Positions 18,712 to 27,094 of a stretch of 64,000 nt of DNA are shown piece after piece. This DNA is from Falsiroseomonas ponticola (lineage in GTDB: Bacteria; Pseudomonadota; Alphaproteobacteria; Acetobacterales; Acetobacteraceae). The translations under genes and the position numbers were made by a program. Under the pieces are notes generated by a model. That model was not told where the DNA came from and ran no database searches. It was given only the letters and a program-made list of their open reading frames with translations. Each line of letters opens with the position of its first letter. The first letter of the stretch is position 1. The stretch covers positions 248,001 to 312,000 of the forward strand of contig NZ_JAERQN010000004.1 in the NCBI RefSeq assembly GCF_016805305.1, read 5' to 3'.

Positions 18712-19508
18712 GCACGGCCCCTTCGTTCGGCACGCAGGCGCAGCGCCTCGCTGACCAGCAGGAAGACCAGGGAGCAGAGGAACAGCAGCGTGGCCGCGGC
18801 CAGGATGGTGGGGCTGAGGAATTCCCGCACGCTGGCATACATCTGCCGCGGCAGGGTGAACTGGCCGGGCCCCGCCATGAACAGCGTGATGACGAATTCG
18901 TCGAGCGAGGTGGCGAAGGCGAAGATGGCGCCGGCCGCGATGCCGGGCCAGATGTTCGGCACGACGATGCGCAGGAAGGCCGTGGCCGGCGAAGCGCCGA
19001 GCGAGGCCGCCGCGCGCAGCAGCGTCGCATCGAAGGTCTGCAGGGTGGCCAGCACGCTCACCACGACGAAGGGAACGGCCACCACCGTATGCGCCAGCAC
19101 CAGCCCCGGCAGCGATCCCGTCAGCCCCACCAGCGAATAGGCGAAGAACATCGCGGCCGCGGTGACGATGTAGGGCGTCACCATCGGCAGGGTCAGGATC
19201 GTGACCAGCACCGCCTTGCCGCGGAACCGGCCGAGTTGCAGGCCGAGCGCCGCCATCGTCCCCAGCACCGTCGCGACCAGCGTCGTGGCGCCCGCGACGA
19301 TAAAGCTGTTCTTCATCGCCAGCAGCCAGCGCGCGCTGTCCAGGAACTCCCCGTACCAGCGCAGGGAGAAGCCCCGCGGCGGCAGCGCCAGCAATTCGGT
19401 GGGGGAGAAGGACAGCAGGATCACCGCTACCATGGGCGCCAGCAGGAAGGCCAGCACCAGCCCCGTGACCAGGCGCAGCAGCAGGCGGGCCAGCGGCGAT
19501 TCCCGCAT
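18708..19508 (-). CDS. Polyamine-type ABC transporter permease (PotC-like)
   Basis: 266-aa inner-membrane protein with about six helices. The first is LLRLVTGLVLAFLLAPMVAV, followed by the family motif FSLRWYGEFL. The EAA loop is RAAASLGASPATAFLRIVVPN, and FATSLDEFVITLFM is typical of PotC. The ATG at 19508 shares one base with the stop of the partner permease gene. It works with that permease as a heterodimeric channel. Confidence 0.94.
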
Positions 19509-20689
19509 CAGGCACGCCCGCCGATCGTCGCCACGCCGCCCGTCAGCACGCGCGCCAGGCCGATCGCGGCCCCCGTCAGCGCCAGCAGATAGGCCGACAG
19601 GGCCGCGGCCATGCCCCAGTTCACCTCCCGGTTCATGAAGTAGGCGATGAACCAGGCGACCATCTGGTCGCGGTCCCCGCCCACCAGCGCGGGCGCCGTG
19701 TACATGCCGACCGCGAGGAGGAAGACCATCGCCGCCCCGGCCAGCACGCCCGGCAGGCTCATCGGCAGATAGACGCGCAGGAAGCGCTGGAAGCCGTTGG
19801 CGCCGAGGGAGGCTGCGGCGCGGAGGTAGCTGCCATCCAGCCGCTTCATCACGCTGTGCATCGGCAGCACCGCGAAGGGCAGCAGCACATGCACCAGCGC
19901 CACCACCACCGCGATGCGCGTGCCGACGATCTGCACCGGCGCCTCCGTCAGCCCCAGCGCCATCATCGCCTGGTTCACCGGGCCTTCGCGTTGCAGCAGC
20001 ACGAACCAGGCGGTGCTGCGCACCAGCACGCTGGACCAGAAGGGAATCAGCACGAGCGTCAGCGCGATGGACGACCAGGGCGCGCGCAGCTTCGCGATGG
20101 TGTAGGCGACGGGATAGGCCAGCAGCACGCAAAGCGCCGTCACCAGCAGGCTGATGCCGAAGGTCCGCCAGAAGAGCTGGCGGTACAGCGCCTCATCCGC
20201 CGCCACCGCCTGCACGCCGCCATCCGGTGCGCGCTGCAGATCCATGGCGCGCAGCAGGTAGAGCGGCGTCACCGGCCCGCCCGCGCGGGCGACCAGCAAC
20301 CAAGTCTCGCTCTCCCCCCAGCGGGGATCGAGCGCCACCATCGATGCCGCATAGGGCGCGGCCAGGCGGCCGGAGGCCCGCGCGGTGCGCAGCAGCAGGC
20401 CGCGCATGCCCGTGCGTTCGAAGTTCAGGCGCTGCGCCATGTCGCCGATGCGCCGTTCCTCCAGCGCCTGGCCAAGCTCCTGCGCCATGGCGGCGAAGGC
20501 GGCCTCCGGCGGCAGGCCCTTGCCATCCCAGGCGGAGAGCGCCGCCCGGGTGCGCGGCAGCGTCGCCGCCACTTCCCGGTCCGCCACCGCGGTGAACAGC
20601 GCGAAGCCCACGGGCAGCAGGAAGCTGCCCAGCATCAGCAGCATCAGCGGCGCGATGAGAAGCGCGGCGAGCCAGTTGGTACGTCGCAT
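19508..20689 (-). CDS. Polyamine-type ABC transporter permease (PotB-like) with long periplasmic insert
   Basis: 393-aa permease, about 100 residues longer than PotB. The first helix (residues 5-35) is followed by a soluble, charged stretch of about 130 residues (roughly 38-170) before the second helix. The remainder is standard: LVLIPFWSSVLVRSTAWFVLL, the EAA loop RAAASLGANGFQRFLRVYLP, and LAVGMYTAPALVGG. The large first periplasmic loop is found in one branch of polyamine/opine-type permeases and may contact the binding protein. Confidence 0.93.
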   Translation of the reverse strand: MRRTNWLAALLIAPLMLLMLGSFLLPVGFALFTAVADREVAATLPRTRAALSAWDGKGLPPEAAFAAMAQELGQALEERRIGDMAQRLNFERTGMRGLLLRTARASGRLAAPYAASMVALDPRWGESETWLLVARAGGPVTPLYLLRAMDLQRAPDGGVQAVAADEALYRQLFWRTFGISLLVTALCVLLAYPVAYTIAKLRAPWSSIALTLVLIPFWSSVLVRSTAWFVLLQREGPVNQAMMALGLTEAPVQIVGTRIAVVVALVHVLLPFAVLPMHSVMKRLDGSYLRAAASLGANGFQRFLRVYLPMSLPGVLAGAAMVFLLAVGMYTAPALVGGDRDQMVAWFIAYFMNREVNWGMAAALSAYLLALTGAAIGLARVLTGGVATIGGRA

Positions 20690-20712
20690 CGCCGCGCGCC
20701 GATCAGGTCAGG

Positions 20713-21738
20713 TCAGCGATTCACCCAGGCGGCGAAGCGCTGTTCCAGGTCCGGCCCGTATTCCAGCCAGAATTCGGTATTGATCTCGAGCCCGCCGGCC
20801 TGGTGGTTCGTCATCATCAGCGGGTTGCGCGCGCGCACATCGGGGTCGTTCGCCACCGCCGCCGTCGCCGGGTTGATCGGCCAGAGCTTCGTCAGCTCCA
20901 TCACCGGCCCCGGCTCCGTGATGTGCTGGATCAGCCGCATCGCCGCCGCCGTGTTCGACGAACCCCGCACCACCGCCCAGCTGTCATAGGCGTAGAGCAG
21001 CGTGGACCAGCGCAGCGCGTAGCGCGCGCCGGCGCGGATGCCGTTGGCGGTGCGGCCGACGAAGCCCAGCGCGTAGGCGACCTCTCCGGAATTCACCAGC
21101 TCGATCGGCTGCTGCCCGCCGGTCCAGAACACGAGGTTGGGGCGCAGCCGGTCCAGCGCCGCGAAGGCGCGCGCCTGGCCGGCCGGCGTCGCCAGCACGC
21201 GATAGACATCGGCGGGCGCCACGCCATCGCCCATCAGCGCCGCTTCCAGCGTGATGCGCGCGCCACGGCGCAGCGTCCGGCGGCCGGGGAAGCGCTGCGT
21301 GTCCCAGAATTCCTGGAAGGTCGAGGGGCCGTTGGGGTTCCGGCCCTCATCGTAGAAGACCGCGACGCCCCAGCCGATGGCGCCCGCGCCGCAGGTGGTG
21401 GCGCCGCCCGGCATGAACTTGGCGCGGTCCACCACGCTGTAGTCGATGCGTTCGAAGATGCCGTCCTCGCAGCCGCGGATCAGGTCCGGCGCTTCCACCA
21501 GCACCACGTCCCAGGTCACGTTGCGGGCCTGCACCATCGCGCGGATGGGGCCGACATTGTAGTCATAGGCCGTGTCCACCACCGGGCCGCCGGCAAAGGT
21601 GGAGAAGAGCGTCCGCCGCATGTGGTCCTGCAGCGCGCCGCCGCCGGCCACCACGGTCAGGTCCCGCGCCATGGCGGGCGACGCCGCGGCGGCCAATCCG
21701 ATCGCCAGCCCCGCCAGCTTTCCCAGCAAACGCTTCAT
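20713..21738 (-). CDS. Polyamine-type ABC transporter substrate-binding protein
   Basis: 341-aa periplasmic binding protein with a Sec signal (MKRLLGKLAGLAIGLAAAAS, cleavage near AMA). The mature part begins RDLTVVAGGGALQDHMRR and contains WDVVLVEAPDL, AIGWGVAVFYDE and WDTQRFPGRR, all typical of PotD/AfuA-like extracellular solute-binding proteins. Two cysteines (residues about 108 and 127) might form a disulfide. It lies 23 nt before the permease gene and 6 nt after the aminotransferase gene, so all belong to one transcript. Confidence 0.92.
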   Translation of the reverse strand: MKRLLGKLAGLAIGLAAAASPAMARDLTVVAGGGALQDHMRRTLFSTFAGGPVVDTAYDYNVGPIRAMVQARNVTWDVVLVEAPDLIRGCEDGIFERIDYSVVDRAKFMPGGATTCGAGAIGWGVAVFYDEGRNPNGPSTFQEFWDTQRFPGRRTLRRGARITLEAALMGDGVAPADVYRVLATPAGQARAFAALDRLRPNLVFWTGGQQPIELVNSGEVAYALGFVGRTANGIRAGARYALRWSTLLYAYDSWAVVRGSSNTAAAMRLIQHITEPGPVMELTKLWPINPATAAVANDPDVRARNPLMMTNHQAGGLEINTEFWLEYGPDLEQRFAAWVNR

Positions 21739-21744
21739 CCCGCC

Positions 21745-22695
21745 CTATCCCTCATCCCTGGCCGTCACCGGTGTGATGTGCCAGCCCTCATTCTTCTTGC
21801 GGTAATAGGTATTGAGCAAGCGCGTCGTGATCGGCCCGGGCACGCCGGCGCCGATGGCCCGCCCGTCGATCCGGGTCACCGGGAACAACCCGCAGGAGGT
21901 GGCGGTCAGGAAGGCCTCCTCCGCCCCCAGCAGCGCCTCCGGCGTCAGCGCGCCGTAGCGGGCGGGGATGCCGAGCTCCGCCGCGATCTCGAACATGGTG
22001 CGGCAGGAAATGCCCTCCAGCACCCCCGATTCCGGGCTGAGCAGCGCGCCATCGATGACGGCCACGATGTTGAAGCCCGGCGCTTCCGCCACCAGCCCGT
22101 CGGTCGCCAGCAGGATCGGCGTGTCGAAGCCCGCATCCTTGGCGGCGAAGGTGGCGCGGATGAAATCGCCCCAATGGCTGTTCTTCCAGACCGGATTCAC
22201 GGCGGAGGACGGGATGCGGTGGATATCGCGAACCAGCATCGCATCCTTGCCGCGTGCCATCTCCTCCGGCTGCCCGCGCAGGATCAGCGGCGTGACGGTG
22301 GCGAAGAAGGTGTTGCGGGACAGCGTCGGGTCGCGCGACCCCGGCACCGCCATCCCCCGCGTGCAGGCGAAATAGACCAGCGTGTCCTGAAGCCCGCTCT
22401 GCCGCACCAGGTCCATCAGCACCGCCCGCATCCCTGCGCGGTCCATGCCCGCATCCAGCCGGAGCCCCGCCATGGAGGCGAAGAAGCGGTCGAGGTGATC
22501 CTCCAGCCGGAAGAAGCCGCCCTTCCAGGTATGCACCACGTCATAGGTCATGTCGGCATACATCAGGCCGAGGTCGCGGACCGGGATCTTTGCCTCCGCC
22601 AGCGGCACCACCGCGCCATCGATGAAGCCGAGCGCCTTGCTGAAATCGGCGTTCTCCACGGTCAGGTGCGTGGGAACCTGCAACGCCTCGGTCAT
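21745..22695 (-). CDS. Class IV aminotransferase (D-amino acid/branched-chain type)
   Basis: 316-aa PLP enzyme of fold-type IV. The PLP lysine is K171 (NPVWKNSHWGDF). The cofactor-phosphate loop is ATDGLVAEAPGFNIVAVIDG. VPVRDLGLMYADMTYDVVHTW fixes the family but not the substrate. The ATG at 22695 is preceded by GAGG at 7 nt; a TTG one codon upstream is also open. It is the first gene of the long minus-strand series and its product could act on an amine or amino acid imported by the adjacent ABC systems. D-amino acid, branched-chain and (R)-amine transaminases share these motifs. Confidence 0.88.
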   Translation of the reverse strand: MTEALQVPTHLTVENADFSKALGFIDGAVVPLAEAKIPVRDLGLMYADMTYDVVHTWKGGFFRLEDHLDRFFASMAGLRLDAGMDRAGMRAVLMDLVRQSGLQDTLVYFACTRGMAVPGSRDPTLSRNTFFATVTPLILRGQPEEMARGKDAMLVRDIHRIPSSAVNPVWKNSHWGDFIRATFAAKDAGFDTPILLATDGLVAEAPGFNIVAVIDGALLSPESGVLEGISCRTMFEIAAELGIPARYGALTPEALLGAEEAFLTATSCGLFPVTRIDGRAIGAGVPGPITTRLLNTYYRKKNEGWHITPVTARDEG

Positions 22696-22797
22696 CAATC
22701 ATCCTCGTGTCGACTCAGGATAGGGATCGCCGGCGCGCCGCGTCAAACCGCCGCCCCCCGGCTTTGCAGCCCCGCAACGGCGTCGCATGCTGCTTGT

Positions 22798-24216
22798 ATG
22801 GAACCCCACCCCGCCCCGCCTGTCGATGACCTGGCCGCGGCAGCCACCGCCCTCGGGACGGGGACCGCCACGTCGGAGGGCCTGCTGGAAGCCTGCCTGG
22901 CGCGGCTTTCGGCGCACAACCCGTCGCTCAATGCCATCATCGCCACAGACCTGCCGGCCGCCCGCGCGGCGGCGGCGGAAAGCGGCGCGCGGCGCCGCGC
23001 GGGAAAGGCGATCGGCCCGCTGGATGGCGTGCCGTTCACCGTGAAGGACAACCTCTACGCCACGGGCTTCGGCGCGACCTGGGGATCGCGGCTGTTCCGG
23101 GATTTCGCGCCGGGGGTGGACGACCTTTGCGTCGCGCGCCTGCGCGCGGCGGGGGCGGTACTGGTCGGCAAGACGAACACGCCGGAATTCGCGCTGGCCG
23201 TGCACACCAGCAACCCGGTCTTCGGCACCACGCGCAACCCATGGAACCCGGCGATGGTGCCGGCCGGGTCATCGGGCGGCGCGGCCGCGGCGGTGGCGGC
23301 GGGCATGGCGCCGCTCGCCATCGGCACGGATGCCGGCGGCTCCATCCGGCTGCCCGCGGCCTTCACGGGCCTCAGCGGCTTCAAGCCGAGCACGGGGCGA
23401 ATCCCCCGGCTGCACGGTTTCCCGCCGCTGTCGCTGGACTACCAGGCGATCGGCGTCATGGCGCGGGATGTCGCGGGGCTGCGGCTGGCGATGGCGGTGC
23501 TGGCGGGGCCCGATGCGCGGGACCGCGCCTCCCTCGCCTTCGGGCCGCTCGATGCGTCACTCCCTGCCGGCGGCACGCGCATCCGCCTGGTCATGCAGGC
23601 GCCCGGCGAGGGGACGGACCCCGCCGTGGCGGCGCTGCTGCGCGATGCGGCCGCCGTGCTGGCGGAAGCGGGATGCACCGTCACCGAGGGCGCCATGCCG
23701 GGCGATGCCACCGCGCTGCGCGACTTTTCCGCCGTGCTGTCCGCCGTCGGCGTCGCGCGCGTCGTGCAGGGGCATGAGGGGTGGCAGGACGCCGTGACCC
23801 CCGCCATCCGCGCGGTGGCCGAACGCGGCATGGCGCTGTCGGGCATCGACCACGCCCGCGCCCAGGACGGCCTGGCCGCCTGGCGCGCCAGCGTCGGCGC
23901 CGCGATGGGCGATGACGACCTGATCGTGACGCCCACCTGCCCGGCCCCGCCCTGGCCGATCGAGTCCGGCCCGCCCGCCACCGTGGGCGGCATGCCCGCC
24001 GGGCCGCGCATGCCGGTCGCCTTCACCGCCTTCGCCAATGCCATGGGCTGGCCGGCCATCTCCATCCCCTGCGGCCTGTCGCCCGATGGCCTGCCCATCG
24101 GCCTGCACCTCATCGGCCGGTACGGGCAGGATGCGCGCGTGCTGGCCCTGGCCGAGGCCTTTCAACAGCGCACCGCCTGGCACAAGGCGCGGCCGCCTTT
24201 GGGAGAAACGCCATGA
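22798..24216 (+). CDS. Amidase (amidase-signature family)
   Basis: 472-aa hydrolase with the Ser-cisSer-Lys triad: K83 (FTVKDNLY), cis-Ser S158 (AGSSGGAA) and nucleophile S182 (DAGGSIRLPA). The spacings of 75 and 24 residues equal those of fatty acid amide hydrolase. It hydrolyses a carboxamide to acid and ammonia; the substrate is not readable. The ATG at 22798 begins a typical N-terminus, but no Shine-Dalgarno is visible. Divergent from the aminotransferase gene across 102 nt, and overlapping the next Bug-protein gene by 4 nt. Confidence 0.93.
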   Translation: MEPHPAPPVDDLAAAATALGTGTATSEGLLEACLARLSAHNPSLNAIIATDLPAARAAAAESGARRRAGKAIGPLDGVPFTVKDNLYATGFGATWGSRLFRDFAPGVDDLCVARLRAAGAVLVGKTNTPEFALAVHTSNPVFGTTRNPWNPAMVPAGSSGGAAAAVAAGMAPLAIGTDAGGSIRLPAAFTGLSGFKPSTGRIPRLHGFPPLSLDYQAIGVMARDVAGLRLAMAVLAGPDARDRASLAFGPLDASLPAGGTRIRLVMQAPGEGTDPAVAALLRDAAAVLAEAGCTVTEGAMPGDATALRDFSAVLSAVGVARVVQGHEGWQDAVTPAIRAVAERGMALSGIDHARAQDGLAAWRASVGAAMGDDDLIVTPTCPAPPWPIESGPPATVGGMPAGPRMPVAFTAFANAMGWPAISIPCGLSPDGLPIGLHLIGRYGQDARVLALAEAFQQRTAWHKARPPLGETP

Positions 24217-25175
24217 CCCTCACCCGACGCACCCTGCTCGGCACGCTGCTGGCGACGCCAGCCCTGGCGCAGGATGGCTGGCCCAACCGCCCCATCCGCC
24301 TCGTCGTGCCCTTCCCGCCCGGCGGGCCCACGGACATCATGGGCCGGCTGCTGGCGCAGGCGCTGGAGGTCGATCTCCGCGTGCCGGTCGTGGTGGAGAA
24401 CCGCGCCGGCGCCACGGGCGCCATCGGCAGCGCCGCCGTGATGCAATCGCCGCCGGATGGCTACACGCTGGTGGTCGGCACGCTCGGCAGCCATGCGCTG
24501 CAGCCGCTGATCGCGAAGACGCCGGCCTATGACCCGCGGCGGGATTTCGCGCCCGTGGCCCTCTTCGCCACCATCGCCAACGTCCTGATGGTGCATCCCG
24601 GCGTGAATGTCCGCAGCGCCGGGGAGCTGGTGGCGCTGCTGAAGGCGGAACCCGGCCGGCACAATTACGGCTCCGCCGGCATCGGGTCGCCCATCCACCT
24701 CTCCGCCGTGCTGCTGGAAGCGGTCGCCGGCGTGCAGGCGCAGCATATCCCCTATCGCGGCTCCGCCCCGGCCATCCAGGACCTCCAGGGCGGGCGGCTC
24801 ACCTTCATGTTCGACGCGGTGCCGAGTGCCATGGGCGCCATCCAGGGCAATGCCGTGCGGGCGCTGGCCGTCACCACCCCCAACCGCATCGCCGCGCTGC
24901 CGGACCTGCCGACCATGCAGGAAGCCGGCATCAGACCCTATGACGCCTATACCTGGAACGCCATCTTCGCGCCGCCGCGCACGCCGGAGCCCCTCGTCGC
25001 GCGCCTCAACGCCGCCATCGGCGCCATCACCGCCCGCACCGAATTCCGCGCCCGCGCCACCGCGCTCGGCGCCGATGCCGCGACCTCCACGCCCGAGGCG
25101 CTGCGCGCGCTGGTGACGGCGGAGATGGAGAAGTGGCGCGGCATCGTCGAGACCGCCGGCGCGCGGGAGAGCTGA
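24213..25175 (+). CDS. Bug-family (TctC-like) tripartite tricarboxylate transporter binding protein
   Basis: 320-aa periplasmic protein with a Tat-like signal (TRRTLLGTLLATPALA). Bug hallmarks are WPNRPIRLVVPFPPGG, VENRAGATGAIG, PPDGYTL and HIPYRGSAPAIQDL. Such proteins bind carboxylates or amides through the first loop. It overlaps the amidase gene by 4 nt, so it may capture the amidase's substrate or product. No TctA/TctB genes are in this operon, so it must share a permease encoded elsewhere or act in sensing. Confidence 0.95.
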   Translation: MTLTRRTLLGTLLATPALAQDGWPNRPIRLVVPFPPGGPTDIMGRLLAQALEVDLRVPVVVENRAGATGAIGSAAVMQSPPDGYTLVVGTLGSHALQPLIAKTPAYDPRRDFAPVALFATIANVLMVHPGVNVRSAGELVALLKAEPGRHNYGSAGIGSPIHLSAVLLEAVAGVQAQHIPYRGSAPAIQDLQGGRLTFMFDAVPSAMGAIQGNAVRALAVTTPNRIAALPDLPTMQEAGIRPYDAYTWNAIFAPPRTPEPLVARLNAAIGAITARTEFRARATALGADAATSTPEALRALVTAEMEKWRGIVETAGARES

Positions 25176-25176
25176 G

Positions 25177-26070
25177 ATGGAAGCCATCCGCTGCCTGGCC
25201 GACACGGCCGACGAGCTCGGCGAGAGCCCGGTCTGGGACCCGCGCGACCATTGCGTCTGGTGGCTCGACAACCTCAAGCCCGCGATCCATCGCTGCGACC
25301 CCGCCACGGGCGCGCATGCCGAATGGAAGCTGCCGGAATTCGTGGGCTCCATCGGGTTGCGCGCCAAGGGCGGCTTCATCGCCGGCACGCTGCAGGGCTT
25401 CGCGGTGATCGAGCCGGAGAAGGGTATCTTCGAGACCATCGCCCGGCCGGAGCCCGACCGCCCCGGCAATCGCATGAATGACGGCAAGGTGGATCGCCGC
25501 GGTCGCTTCTGGTGCGGCGGCATGAATGCCCGCTTCGTCGAGACCTATGAGCCCTCGGCCTCCCTCTGGCGGCTCGACCCCGATGGCAGCGTGCACCGGA
25601 TGGAAACCGGCATCATCGTCGGCAACGGCATCGCCTTCAGCCCCGACGACCGGACGATGTACCTCTCCGACAGCAGCGCCAAGACCGTCTGGGCCTACGA
25701 CTTCGACCTCGACGCCGGCACCATCGGCAACCGCCGGATCTTCCTCTCCGCCACCAACTTCCCCGGCCACAACGGCAAGGTCGATGGCGCGGCGGTGGAT
25801 ACCGATGGCTTCTACTGGGCGGCGCTGCCCTATGACGGGCTGCTGATGCGCTACGCGCCGGATGGGCGGATCGACCGCTGCTACCGCATGCCCTCCTCCT
25901 GCCCCACCATGCCGAGCTTCGGCGGCGCGGCGCATGACGTGATGTTCGTGACCACCGCGCGGAAATTCCTGAATGGCTGGCAGCGCGGCGTGCAGCGCTG
26001 GGAAGGCGCGCTGCTGGAGGTCACGGGCCTCGGCGTGAAGGGCCTGCCGGAACCCATGTTCGCGGGCTGA
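25177..26070 (+). CDS. SMP-30/gluconolactonase family lactonase
   Basis: 297-aa six-bladed beta-propeller. Metal-site residues are recognisable: the Glu of ELGESPVWDPRD near residue 15, the Asn and Asp of PGNRMNDGKVDRRGRFW, the Asn of IIVGNGIAFSPDDRTMYLSDS, and the Asp of KVDGAAVDTDGFYWAAL. It probably hydrolyses a sugar- or carboxylic-acid lactone. It begins 1 nt after the Bug-protein stop, within the same operon as the amidase. No signal peptide is present, so it acts in the cytoplasm. Confidence 0.93.
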   Translation: MEAIRCLADTADELGESPVWDPRDHCVWWLDNLKPAIHRCDPATGAHAEWKLPEFVGSIGLRAKGGFIAGTLQGFAVIEPEKGIFETIARPEPDRPGNRMNDGKVDRRGRFWCGGMNARFVETYEPSASLWRLDPDGSVHRMETGIIVGNGIAFSPDDRTMYLSDSSAKTVWAYDFDLDAGTIGNRRIFLSATNFPGHNGKVDGAAVDTDGFYWAALPYDGLLMRYAPDGRIDRCYRMPSSCPTMPSFGGAAHDVMFVTTARKFLNGWQRGVQRWEGALLEVTGLGVKGLPEPMFAG

Positions 26071-26115
26071 CCGACCCGTGCTTCACTGCGATCCAACAAC
26101 GGGAGATTTCACACC

Positions 26116-27090
26116 ATGCGTCGTCGCGCCGCCCTGAGCCTTCTCGCCGCCCCCCTGCTGCTGCCGCGCCTCGCCGGCGCGCAGGCGCCCTGGGCGCCGA
26201 CCCGGCCGATCAGCATGGTGGTCCCCTTCCCGCCCGGCGGGCCGACGGACCTGGCCGGCCGGGTGGTGCAGAACGGCATGCAGGCGGCGCTCGGCCAGCC
26301 CGTGGTGATCGACAACCGGCCGGGCGCGACGGGCGCCATCGGGTCCCGCTTCGTCGCCGGCCAGCCGGGGGATGGGCACACGCTGCTGGTCGCGGCCAGC
26401 GGCACGCTGACCATCAACCCCGTCATCATGCGCAACCCCGGCTATGACGTGGAGCGTGACTTCGCCCCGGTGACGCTGGTGATGACGGCGCCGAACATGC
26501 TCGTCATCCACCCCTCCATCCCCGCGCGGGCGGTGCAGGAGGTCGTGGCCTGGATGAAGACCATCCCGGGCGGCCCGGCCTATGCCTCCTCCGGCGTCGG
26601 ATCCTCCGAACAGCTGGGGATGGAGCTGTTCAAGCTGCTGACGGGGACGGAGGCCGTGGCCGTGCCCTTCACCGGCGGGCCGGCGGCGGCCACCGCCGTG
26701 ATCCAGAACCAGGCGCCGATCGCGGTGCTGAACGCGGCGACGGTCGGCGTGCATGTGGCCTCCGGCGCGCTGCGCGGCATCGCCATCTGCGGCCCGACGC
26801 GCTTCGGCCAGCTGCCCGACGTGCCGACCATGGCGGAGCAGGGGCTGCCGGACCATGTCTCCGGCTCCTGGACCGCCATCGTCGCCCCGGCCGCGACCCC
26901 CGCGCCCATCCTGGACCGGCTGAACGAGGTGATCGTGGCGGCGCTGAAGACGCCGGAGGTGACGGAGCGCCTGGCCCGCGTCGGCTTCGCCGTGGATGCG
27001 ACGGACCGGCCGACCCTGGCGCGGCTGATCGCCGCCGACCTGGCGCGCTGGCGCCGCGTGGTGCGCGACGCCCGGATCGACCTGATCTGA
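26116..27090 (+). CDS. Bug-family (TctC-like) transporter binding protein
   Basis: 324-aa periplasmic binding protein with a signal starting MRRRAALSLLAAP and ending near AGAQA. It has ISMVVPFPPGGPTDLAGR, IDNRPGATGAIG and a GDGHTLL variant of the usual PDGYT loop. The usual IPYRG is VPFTGGPAA, suggesting a different ligand from the paralogue two genes upstream. Last gene of the amidase/SMP-30 operon; convergent with the helicase gene only 4 nt away, with no terminator hairpin visible. Confidence 0.94.
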   Translation: MRRRAALSLLAAPLLLPRLAGAQAPWAPTRPISMVVPFPPGGPTDLAGRVVQNGMQAALGQPVVIDNRPGATGAIGSRFVAGQPGDGHTLLVAASGTLTINPVIMRNPGYDVERDFAPVTLVMTAPNMLVIHPSIPARAVQEVVAWMKTIPGGPAYASSGVGSSEQLGMELFKLLTGTEAVAVPFTGGPAAATAVIQNQAPIAVLNAATVGVHVASGALRGIAICGPTRFGQLPDVPTMAEQGLPDHVSGSWTAIVAPAATPAPILDRLNEVIVAALKTPEVTERLARVGFAVDATDRPTLARLIAADLARWRRVVRDARIDLI

Positions 27091-27094
27091 GGCG

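Noticed and set aside
20803-24216. A 1137-codon plus-strand open frame
   Set aside because: Only its last 472 codons (from 22798) are the amidase gene. The earlier part lies antisense to a binding-protein and an aminotransferase gene and has a His/Arg/Gly-rich composition typical of mirror frames in GC-rich DNA.
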